Shown here piece after piece: positions 22,801 to 34,800 of a stretch of 64,000 bases of DNA; positions within the stretch are counted from its first letter, which is position 1, and every line of letters begins with the position of its first letter. Source of the stretch: Trileptium ribeirensis (Eukaryota > Nematoda > Enoplea > Enoplida > Thoracostomopsidae); contig JASANE010012360.1 of NCBI GenBank assembly GCA_030248225.1, positions 23,618 to 87,617 on the forward strand, given 5' to 3'. Below the pieces are notes generated by a model that had not been told where the DNA came from, did no database searches, and saw only the letters and a program-made list of their open reading frames with translations. Made by a program: the position numbers and the translations under genes.

Positions 22801-25800
22801 ATTATCGTTATGTATTTTTGTCAGAGCTGCCGTTTTCATGCTATGAGTCAAAGTTTTAAAATACCCCATAAAAGTGAAAATTATTTCAAAATTTTTTTGC
22901 TTGTTGGGGTAAATTATGGGATTAGGGTTATAGAACCCGTTAAACAAGCTGGATTCATTGTTTTAATACCGTATCGGTTGTGGTGTTATTAACCCTGTAG
23001 GACGTAGGACGGCTCCCTAGCAAAATTTGGTCAATTTTGACACCAAAAATAGTAAAAAATTTTTATTCACTTTTCTTATGTAGATGTCAATAGGCCAATT
23101 GAACGTGTCTATAGATTTCTGGGCCTGCTAAATACGATAAAAGCAATTGTATTTGCTTGGTAAGCATCAAATAAGGCAACTTTTAGGGCCCTGCTACGTA
23201 AAATTGCACTTTAAATTATAATTTTTATTAAATTTCAAAAGTTTTATCATTTATAAATTTCAAATGTTTTTTATATTACAAGAAGAAATAAAAAGTTCTT
23301 CGGTTTTCAGATATTATTAAAATGACCGTAGCATTGTCACAGAAGTATTGCGGGTGCATAATTGCTATCAATAGGACTTTAAGCGGGCTGAGGGAAATGC
23401 GTTTGGACCGATCAAATCGTCAATAAGGGCGGAATAACCACTCTCGCTCCGTTACCCTCCTTTTGTGAGTTACTAGTTAGTATCACTAAATTTGAAGCGC
23501 TTTTTGCAAGACATGTTGCCAAAGTTTAGATAGCTCGAATAAAATAATGCGTCCTTAAATGTGCGATAAAAGTCGCTCGATAACAAGCCAAATTTTACGG
23601 TATTGACTGACACATGTGAGTAAGTTGCTCATATGAGAAAATGTTAATCTATTAAAGTATAACGTAAAATATATTTATTAATTATAGCAGAAGAACAGAT
23701 AGGTCCTCTGGTTTAAGTTATTTCATTTAACTTGACCATTACAGGATAGAGGATGTGTATTATACCTATATTATACCATATGATGTGTGAAATTTGGTTT
23801 TGCGTATTTTAATTTCTAGGTCCGAATTACAAGAAATCATACAATACAGCAAATTCCTGGCCTAGGTGGTGTCGACACGCCATTACAAAAATGTGCCTCG
23901 CATCCAAACAGCGATCTCACTTTGCTTTGTGTTCAGTGCAACTATTTTACATGTAAAATTTGTCGTCAAGATCCCAAACACGCTGGCCACGATTTGGAAC
24001 CTGTATATGTAGGTTCCATGCTTACTGTTTCAACTCTTTCGAGTCTGCTGACTAGCTATATCTAGTTGTTTGTGCGTAATTGAGTGCATTGTGCTGCTAT
24101 TGTAACTACTAGTTTTGTTTCCTGACTTCACCATTCGCTGAAAAGTATGCCAGGGGCATTCACGGGGGTGGAGTACCTGGTTCGGAACCAGGGGGAGCTG
24201 GATTTTCACATGGGGCACGAAATTCAGCGAACGTGGTGTGCGACATCAAGTGGTAACCGGACGAGCTTCGCAAAAAACTTTGAGCTAAGCAATGTTATGC
24301 TAATTTATGTGTAATATAATAACCAACGGTATAATATGTGTTATGAGGAAATTTGATAATTTCGAAACGAGGATACATGTAATTTTGACAGGAATAATCG
24401 AAACAAGAAGACGCAAAAACACTGAGCTTGCAGCAAAGCAAAATAATTGCTGATGTTGTGGTACCTCAGCAAGTTCAAAACTTTCGGCGGAACAAATTGT
24501 TGTAGTCAAAATTTGGTTTTCATTAAAAATATTGTCCAATGTGTGCTTGCGTGTGTTGTATATTTAGCATACTTATATATATAATATCCGCTAACTTTGG
24601 GGGCAAGACAGTTCCGGCGGAAGGGGCAAGACAGTTCCGAACGGAAAGGGCAAGACTTCGGGGGTAACTGGAGATTTTCCTTATCCTGCATGATTCTTAA
24701 TGCTTTTCTCATAATATTCAAAATTCTTTCTGAAATTTTCGTAGTTTTGCTCTCATATTCCTTAACCTAAGCATATATACTGGTGGGCGGTAAATATGGC
24801 TTAGGCGTGTACAATCTTGCTGAGCGCAGCTCACATACCCTATGGGCACATTGCTATATATATATTACATGTATATATATATATATATTACATCTTAGAA
24901 TCTTGTTGCGTCAAAACCGTGTTCCGGTTTCGGTTCAGGCAATATGCAGTAACCATACTGAAACCAGAATGCCTGCTAAAATATTGTTTAAAAATTTCCA
25001 CGTTTTCTATTCATTTGTTCTCCGAACATTTATTTTGCATATAGCTGCAATGGCTAGTTTCCTTTTACAACGTCAACACAACGAATTTGTATCTTAACAA
25101 ATAGTCTTTTAAAATATAAGTAGATTAATACTTCCGTTAAAATTTTTTATGTTAATCCTGTATATCTGGCTTTCCCAAACTGCCTCCGAAGTACCTGGGG
25201 GAACCGAATTGGGGCGAGAAATTCGTCCTCTCCCCTTGAACTGGCGGAACTGAAAACCGCGAATACAGCATAAATAGCCGATTCACAGTGAATATACAAT
25301 AGTAATACACATTATGTAGTTAAACTGTATAGATTGACGGCAAATATAGTGTTTTTAACCCCGCAGGGCAAAAATTTAGGGATTTTTGAGATCTATAAGA
25401 AAAAATTGATTGGCATATTTTTTTGCTTCGCAAAAAAAATTTTCCTATATTTTAGTCGTGCAGAAAAATACATGTGGGACTAAACTGGGGGAAGGTTAAA
25501 ACATCTGGGAAGGCTGAAATACCTGCTCCCCAAAATGCCAGAAATATACCTGTGGGTATAACAGGTGAACTGAATGTACCTCGAGAAACATTCGTCCAGT
25601 TCACTTGGGGACAGCAAAGTATAGTAACTGCCAGAAAACGTAAAATATGTGTAATTTAATGTGATGTCAGTTGTGTATATCAGGAAAACGAAAATTTTAA
25701 CCATTTTTAACTTTATTTGAGGGATTTATATTTACCGCAGTAGATTAAAAAATTTTAATTGAAAAGGCGGAGTGAGTGGTGTTTTTGTAATACTCGGGAC

Positions 25801-28800
25801 GCTTCTTCACTGTGCAACTTCCAAACGAAGTGCCCGTACGACCTCAGTTATCGTAACCTCGACGGCAGACCTAGATTACTGATTTTGGATCGTTTTCCGG
25901 GGTCAGACACAGAAGCTACGGAGCTTAGCTAGAAGTAGGAGCGCTTCACAGGACGCGTTGGGATAACGTTGAATATGTTTCGCACGTCGCGTTCGTGGTA
26001 CTACGTTTGAGGTCCCCAGGGAGGTTGGCTCCGTCAACTGCTCGTAGTGGAACGAGACCATACCACCATTACCTATTATGATATTACGTGGAATTTGTGA
26101 TAAGCTACATTGTCGGGGTTATTCTCATATGACGTTATAGCCACACTGGCACCCACCAGGGTCCTACAACCCTGGACGTTAAACGTCGGATCGCTTTGCT
26201 CCATTCAGCTACGGATCCCGCAGGTGGTTCCCGAGAATCTTCTACGACGTGGGACCTTTGGAACTCTCGCACATGTTAATTCGCCAACGAAACACACTGG
26301 GGCTTGTGACCTTCCGACACCAAGACTAAACACAATTCGTCAACTTGGGCGACAATATCAAACCTCGTCACACACATCGCTACATATATCATCAATCAAC
26401 AGGGAACACAGTGTGTTTTTCAGCAATGATTTATTGATAAGTAAATCAGATACATCTTTAGTACGGGTCAACGTGATACAATAGAACATTCAATAGCATC
26501 AGTGCACACTAGTAGTAGAAGTGGTGTATTCAATATCACACAAGAACATAATTCTACGCTGGTACTAGGATTAAGACAAAATGAGGGTCATAGTCTACCT
26601 AATCTAACGTAGACAGACGTAACCAGTTCGATAACGCTATGGTTTCACAAGTGTACGATTCAAAGGACAATTGTGCTTATCTTACTATATATACGAACCA
26701 ACGGGAAACTAACGAACGCTCTACGATACAGATCATCTCTAATTTATCTGTTGGCCAGTTCATCTGGCCTTACAATACCTATGAATGGCAGATCGTGCCT
26801 TATCGGTAAAAATACGCATGCAACAAGGATGCGGTTACCGGATTGGGATGGAGATCGAAAGCGCGCCGTGGATCCGGCGTCCATGATTGACAACTTTAAT
26901 AGCAAAGTTGCGAATGGTTCGCTCAGTAACGTCATCCTTGCTCAACATCAGCTAACAAAAATTAAATTTATGCGTACATATATACTCAGTCTAAGCTCAA
27001 TAGCTTTATCTTGCTTGGTTTCAGCTGTTTTAGTGGTTTATACTCGTGAACCACTGCAAACCGAGGGGTATGCAATGCGGGACACCTAATTGATCTCGGA
27101 GCTTCCGGCAAAATAATTCGAGACTATTTTCCAACCTCCCAAGATTTCCTAAAATAATTATTGATTATTATTTGTTATTAGTGCAAAATTTTATATTCAA
27201 TTGCTACTTTTCTAAACATGGGGAATTTAATACTTATTGTTTTCGGAGAATTTTGTATTATTTTAGATAATTTTACGAAGTTGTTGGATAGGGTTAGATC
27301 CAGGGAAAATACTAAAAATGAGTATTATTAATTTTTATAGTCTCTTAGTGACTTAGAGTATATAGTTACTCAGCGGGATTGTTCTTATTGAAAAGCGGCG
27401 TCTCAGACCTCATTGATAAGGTTTGGCACCGGTTTCATTACCCAACCGAGAGAAACGAAATGGCAAACCTAGGAATGTAATATTCTCAAAATTGTGCCAG
27501 CTTTTCGATGTGAAAATTTGCACAGAGTCTGATATCGAACTATATTTTCAATTTCTGCGGGACGGGTTAAAGGTTCTACTTAAAACTGGTCCGTCGGGTC
27601 AAGGCCCGACGGGTCTGACATACGATGTTGCTAAAATTTTTCAATTTTACATCAGATTTCCTAACACTACTAAATTTGATACTGCAATTGCAGTGTCGTC
27701 GTACCGGAATTTAGCGACTCTGATACAAGCTTGCTCCACTGATGACTATATGTACACACAACTAAATGCGATAGAGTCCGTAGATGAAACTCAAATGCAC
27801 TAGCTGTGAATTAATGTGTTCATACCGAAACTGGTACATGTGTATTGACCGTTAAAATTTTAACAAATTTACTGGAGGGAATTTTATGCCAGAGCGATCA
27901 GTTCTATACGTAAATTTTTTATGGGCAGATCTGTCAGCAAATATGTTGAGTAAACATCACTGCGAAAATAATGGATAAACGTAATGCAAATTCGCGAAAG
28001 TAGAAATAGCCGCATGGATAGGGTAACATAAATTGTAATGCTACGCTAGTTATTCATTTCCCAAATGTCAAAGGTACAGGTTACATTAATAATTCCTTTT
28101 TTTGGATGTCATGGTAACAAATACATAATAGTACAATGATAAACGAACGGGCACACTAGGTAAACGGCGAAATGTACAGTGTTCGCTGAACAACCATCTA
28201 GAAATATACATATACATATGGGATACACGATAACGGATATGCAACTACAGCATGATTACACAATCGTAAGCGCACAATTATTTATAACAAAGTACACTAA
28301 ATTCATCTAGATTAAAAGTACTAGATGTGATACTCACAGATGGTGAGTGAGTCTTGAATTTTGCTCAAAAATTGCAATTCCGTTCGAATTTCTTTTTCTT
28401 ATGCAACCTGGGGGCCTCTGCCGATTTGCAGAAGTCAGGTTGGAATTGTTTGTCTCAACCTAATGTTCACATAACAACACTTTTTCGGTCAACTGGTGGT
28501 GGTTTTCCCGGTATAGATGTAAAAATTTAGCGCGTAGTACACTGATCCAGGGTGAACCAAAAAATACCATGTCCCCCAAATCTCCTTTTTGCAGGGCCCA
28601 ATATATACATGTCTAATATTGCAACTAAACAATGTATATACCAAAGTTTTAGGGCCACGTAATGATCATCGTCATTATGTTTAGCTTGTGATTGAATCTG
28701 CAGTGTTATGATGTGCAACTCTGTATCACGTTTATGATTGTTTTATCGATAACCAATTTTTTGATATTTACAAATATTGGTGGGTTACTCTGTCGCATCC

Positions 28801-31800
28801 GTTAATAGGTTTATGTCGATACTGGTTTTTTTCAGAATTTAGCTACGCAAACGAAACAACAGATGATGCGCGAGCTGCAGGGCAATCAAGCAAATTTAGA
28901 AAAGCTTCAACAGTGGTTAACGATGACAATGCAACGTTTGGACGACTGTGAACGCATTAAACAAGAAATGATCGAGAAGGCCAATTCCACATTCGATTCA
29001 ATCGTGGTAAGTTTTGTCATCCCTACAAATTGTTAGCATAGTTTAGGTTGTGTTTCCACGAATGATAATTTTCCATGGATGACAACCACTTACACATGCT
29101 TCAATTTACATGGCTCCGCAATGGGTAGTTTTACTTGAGGTGTTGCCTCTAAACAAGTACTGGGCAAGTGCGATATCTGGACAGTTTTGTGTGGTAACTT
29201 GATGGTTGGTGATACACTAGGGCATAGGGACTAAAACACTTGTACATAGCTGAAGGCAAAAACAAGCTACTGTCATCTTCATACTATGATTAGGTAAATC
29301 TGAACTTTAAACAAAATAATTCCAATTAAACTTACAAACAACATTACCAATATATTGAAGTGCTGCTGCAATGTTTTAAACAAATTAACACATTTTATAT
29401 GTTTATGTAAAATCATTTAGCGAAGTTTAAATATATATATAATTTGAGTATTAATGTGATATATTTCTGATCCAAAACTTGGTAGGATAGCAGATGCAGT
29501 CATATCGTTGGTTCTTATGGCACAAAATTCTCGTGTGCCATCCAAATTTTAGGAAGCTGCAAACGAACGAAGGACCCAAATGATGAGTGAAATCGAAAAA
29601 GCAATCGACCCTAAGGTAGTGCTATTCAGTCAGAAAAACGGTGCTCTTCGTCAACGTTTAGCCGTCTTAGCTCAAGTAAGTTCTCTGGCACATGATGTAC
29701 TCCAAAAATTTATGTAAAATATTGGGTCTTTTACAAGTTTGATTAATTTTTAATTATTGTTGATCCTTTTGCGCCAAACGAATAAGAACGCAAACATTTA
29801 CTTGTGTAGTATTTTGCACTACCTCCGGTTCTCAAATGTTTGTAAAAATGGTCTTCGGTCATTTTAATTATTTGAATAATTGGCATCAGACGTGTCTTGA
29901 GTTATTTAATATTAAGCCACTATTGATGCTTATATTTGTCATTGGTGACATGCCAACAGGAAATGTTGTTATTTTACCATTTGAATCGTAGAAACGCGAT
30001 ATTTGAAGATCTATGTTCTGAAATGATTTAGTTTTTGATATGTCAGTACTGCTGACATGACAGGTACATGTTGATATGACATGCTACTCTAGTCATATGA
30101 AAGGGATCGTTGTCATGCCCCCCTTTTGAGTTATAATATGAAGTTTGACCGGGTAGCACTACTATATCCTAAGCGCAGCCTGGGTTCACATAGAACATCA
30201 AAATTTTTTCTTTTTCACTGATATTTAAAAAATATTCTCTCCTGATATAATCAAGTTCCAGCCGCTGCTATAGAGGAAAGTTGTGTATCTTATCTACGTA
30301 TCTTAAAGTATATAGGTATGAATATATTTTTGTTATATCTGACTTCCGGAATATGGAGAAGTGGGGTCGGCGCTTTTTTGCCAAGTTCTAGTCTTATCGG
30401 CCTCCTCCCCATAAAACGCGTATCCTTTGCTGATTCGATTCGGAAACCGAGAAAGGTCTGCAACAAAATTTGATCAAACATATAGCGCTGGTGGTACTGT
30501 GACTGTGTAAAATATGATTTTAAGCTGCTCTCGTTGATGTGCTAAACTGTTTTTGAATGGACGAGAATTAGAAAAAAATTTACTTGAGACCTCTTTTGGT
30601 TCGTAGAATATTCTTCGGAGTTGCAACTGACCCTCTAATTGCGAATACGATTTAAAATTCCCCGCATAAGTCCAATCTTCAGTAAGCGCCAACTTTACTT
30701 TGTCTTCATATTAGCTGCAAACTTAGTTAATATTGGTCGTCTGCTAAAAGTCCATGCTCGTAGTTAACAATTGTGTATTTATGATTCCCTTCACGGAAGC
30801 AACATTATTTTCTTTTAGCTTTTGAATTTTTTCTCTTTTTACTTTTATTTCATAGTGAAATTATAAATGCCACATATATCATATCGACGTATGCTATCGA
30901 GAGCGGATTATCTGTGCACGCAAAAGGCGTAGGCTCACCTATGTTTCAATACGGTCTGCAATCTCGATAGAGTTACTAGTATACTGAACTAGAAAGAACC
31001 TTAGCAGTATCATGTTTCCAAAATGTCAGATTGTGGATTTTCCTTGTTATTGTTTCCGATATGACACAAATCGAGTAGGCAAATTTCTTCGTTATTTGTA
31101 TTGTAGAATTTCTGAAATTGATGAATCAGCTATCTACGCTCGATCTTTCTTTTATTTCACCAACCGAAAAATAGCAAACATGTTTTGCACGCGTGTATCC
31201 AATATCATGTGCCAAGCTTGTGCGATGGTATAGCCTGAACCAGAACATGGTCTTATAAATTTATGGCAAAGCAAATAAAAGCAAGGTGGAATAAGCAAGT
31301 GTTATGTGCACTTGAAATTATGTGTGTTGAAAACGACAGTTACGTTACGGAGAATATGTTGCCGTTGTTTGATTGTGTTTCTATTATGCTTGAGAAGTGG
31401 AAAAATTTTATACTATTGCGTTATTTGTTGATTAACTTGATGTGTTTCTGATTTTGGTTCGTTAGTACGATCAAAATGCATTCCTGCACGGACTGGTTCG
31501 AACTAAATTTGTACGCTAAGCATTGTTCGTACAGCAGCCAATTTTAAGCCCGTGTTCTATCGGCTTTTTTCAATTATGGGACCTACGGATGTTATGTTCC
31601 GTGGAAATCGTGGAAATATTGGTTTCTTCGGTCATGAAAGAAAATTACTCAAGGTTTTACTCTCTGAACAGATACTGCTTCGGTAAAACAAACTATAATA
31701 ATAATAATGCGCACATCCAACAAACATAATACGTTACACAAAATTCAACTACTGGCTGTGTTACGGGGATGGTAGCTTACTTGATGTATATATGGATTTA

Positions 31801-34800
31801 TAAAAAATGCAAATGGGCTTGAGAGAATTTATGTTTCCAGAAATTGTTACAACTTTGTAAAATGTTTGAAAATACGTATGCTGTTGTGCCAAGTTTAAGT
31901 TCAAAACGCGAAAATTTCGACTAAGCACATCTAAGCGTACGCATACCACAAGTTCATTTACTAGGTACAGAGGGCGCTTCTTTGGATGAGTCAGACAGGT
32001 GTGATGAGTATGGAGTTTGTTCTTAACTTAAAAAGAACGAATTATATGAAAAGTATGTATATGGTACTTATACTTTTCACAGCAAATTTGTTAAGAATTT
32101 TTGTCTGGTTGTGAAAGAAATTGAGCAATGTGCATAGGAAAACCTTCGCCGGGACTGGAAATCGGTTACTTCCTGACTGACTTTTACGTCATAGAATTTT
32201 TTGAAGTAATGGCGAGCAATATGTGATACATGCAATATGAGCAACAATACGTTATTAAATAGCACGTTGTTATCTGCCTGTTCACAGCCCTCCGAGAAGT
32301 GGAAGGAACTTTGGGGGCCCCAATGTTCATTCTCGACGGAAAATTAAAAGTGTGGGGGGATAAATTTTGCTTAAAAGTACTAAATATTCCCATATTTTTA
32401 CACAGTTTTGCTGCCGTGAATGTATTTTCAAGCTAAAAAACTATATTTTAGCATTATAAATATTGGTAACTAATGTTTAAAAAACAATTCGCAAACAAAA
32501 AACATAAATTTTCAGGCCTAAAAAATTTTAAGAATTAGTTGAATATGGGGGTTTCGGCCGAATGGGGGACGGACATGGGGGAAAATCTCACGAACATGGG
32601 GATTTGCAAAGTGGCCCCCATTGTGGACAGGCCATATTATGTCGATTCATTTTTGGTTAATATGCAACAAATGTGTGATAGTTTATTGTCGTTTCATTGC
32701 ATCGTTTTGAAGAATATGAATAGTGAGAAAATATCTTGTCGTTAACTTTCCTTCGTGCCTATAGTTTGTTACTACAACATAAAGTACGTCTTCTAAAGAA
32801 AATAGTTGTAAATTGCTAAATCGGCAACAGCATTGTCCTATATATAGCAAACTCTATTATCTACCGTCACGTATAACATTATTTTACGTTTATGTCAAAT
32901 AATAATTATTTAAATAATTTCAGCTACAAGCTACTTATCATCTAGCGTTGAGAGCAGGCAATGATCACTTAATTCTGCAAGTGAATAAATTGGTTAAAGA
33001 TTTGCAAGTTTCATTTCGAAGCACATCGCTGGATCTAAGTGTTTTAAAACGTTCGCTCAACGTTGGAGTACGTGTGGAAATGGTCCCGAAAACGTTACTC
33101 AAGAATATTAAAAAGCAAGTTTTTTCACTAAGTAAAGTATAGAATTAAAAGTTACATTATTATTGATATATATTTTTAATTTTATTTTGCTAGAGATTTC
33201 TACAGTGGGAAGTTTATAAAGGAAAGCCTGTTTGTAGAACGTCTTTGGCGTATTATTTGTATGACAGTGGCTGCGAATTTAACTCCTGAGTGTTTTGTGG
33301 CACAAAAACTTTATACTGTATGTTTCGTCATGACTTGGCTACGGTTAGTACAATACTTAATGACATCCGGTTGGCATCGGATTCCCTTAATCTTATGCAG
33401 CGATCATGCTGCATTGGCTTTGTAAGCTTCAGCTCCTCTACAATGAAAAATGAGTTTCAGATTGAATTAATTTTCCTTATTTATATTTGCTACGTCTAGG
33501 TATAAACAGTGTCACTGATATGATAAGATCACATTTCAACATACTATTGGTATGTACGTGATGCGTCGTTCATATGTGCGCAGATCAGCATACATTTTTG
33601 TGTGTCCAGAATTTACAGTCGAAACTAAAATATAGCAACTTTCGTGAGCGGGTTTCCAAACCACATTCTGTTTAGCAATACACTTGTGCAGTGTTACTCA
33701 CATAGTATTTCTAAGTTTTTACGTTTCTATTTGTGGCAGCGGTATAGTAGCATTGGAATTTTGTTTCAGACAGTTTTAACTTTATAATAAAATAACGTAT
33801 AAATGCTTTAACTAAATTAAAATTCTTTCATTATCGGTTGCACCAAGCCATTCCACCATGAGATTTTTTATAATTTTAATATGGAGACTTTTTAGTTTAT
33901 ATAATAAGTTTCGTGACAATAATTTTTACATCTAAGTGGTGTCTATATTTTTTATGTTATTAAACGACAATACCTGAAAATTTTGTAGGATCGGAAATGT
34001 TGTCGATGACAATCCTAGTTTGGGAGCAAATTTAACAGTAAGTGCGTGCTTTGTTTACGTATTACATTAGTTGAGTCGCTGAATTCGCTGCAAACATTGT
34101 GGAAGATTACGTTATTATAGCCACAATTTCGGACAGAAATAAAAGAAATCAAAATTAGCTTTTGCGCAATTGCTTTACACATGTCTTTCGCGAATAATTT
34201 GGTTTTGTTTCTGATTTTTTGGCATTCTTTTTCTTTTTTCGCTATGCCACTATCGCTGAAGGTTTCGAGAAACAGTTTAGACTTTTGAATGGCTAGTTTA
34301 TGTTGCTCCGAACTCAAGCGATCCGGGTTCGATTGACCGCGGTGTATGAATACATAAATTCGTCATCGATTGCTAAATGTGCGGTCGTAATTCGAAAACG
34401 AATTAACTGGAGACGAAAAGCTTTGTAATCATATGTTGTCTTTTAATACACCACCGCTAGCGGTTTATCCTGGCTTCTCCACGGACCCTGCCGGGGGAGT
34501 ACGAAATGGGGTCCTCTTCAGAAAATGGGGTGAAGAAACCGGAGGAGGCGGTACGACATGGGGGCCCTCTTCGGAAGGTGGAGGAGAAAAACCGGAGGAA
34601 GGGGAACGAAATGGGGTCTCCCTTCGGAAAGGTTTAATGTCGCAGAGGAAATTTTTTAAAAGTCACGGTAGTATTATTAGTGGAACAGACAGGCAAAAAA
34701 ATTTCGTACGATTTCGACTCTTATCGATATTTGAGGAGACAGCACTCGCTACGTTTGCATCGTCTCATAAAATCTATGGTGTATGACCTGAGGAGCCCGC

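Larger units (their letters stand above)
18870..23819. other. intron 2
   Basis: GTAAGT to TTTCTAG. It contains the complete hAT-type copy C, two GCGAGCGG repeat copies, a fragment near 20,500 related to the 196-bp unit, and otherwise AT-rich sequence. Confidence 0.85.
24009..28835. other. intron 3
   Basis: GTAGGT to TTTTTTTCAG. It holds a G-rich minisatellite (24,598), a hAT-type fragment (24,895), a TA-rich run near 24,857, and a degenerate segment at 25,850-26,080 with an inverted relative at 42.56 kb. A 126-codon open stretch at 27,423-27,803 has no recognised relative. Confidence 0.8.

Noticed and set aside
26110..27089. Two + strand frames (124 and 138 codons)
   Set aside because: No domain and no conserved frame with the inverted relative at 42.6 kb beyond the shared blocks.
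27423..27803. 126-codon + strand frame
   Set aside because: It looks protein-like (ESDIELYFQFLRDGLK) but opens directly after a stop without an ATG start, has no recognised domain and no splice sites that I trust. A search against Gag proteins would decide.
33119..33120. GT at 33,119 as the exon 6 donor
   Set aside because: GTTTTT is a poor donor, puts the 49-bp exon out of frame and loses the NLGxLV-like segment; still possible as an alternative form.
34015..34317. 100-codon minus-strand frame
   Set aside because: Overlaps the microexon and donor on the other strand; low-complexity K/S-rich without a motif.
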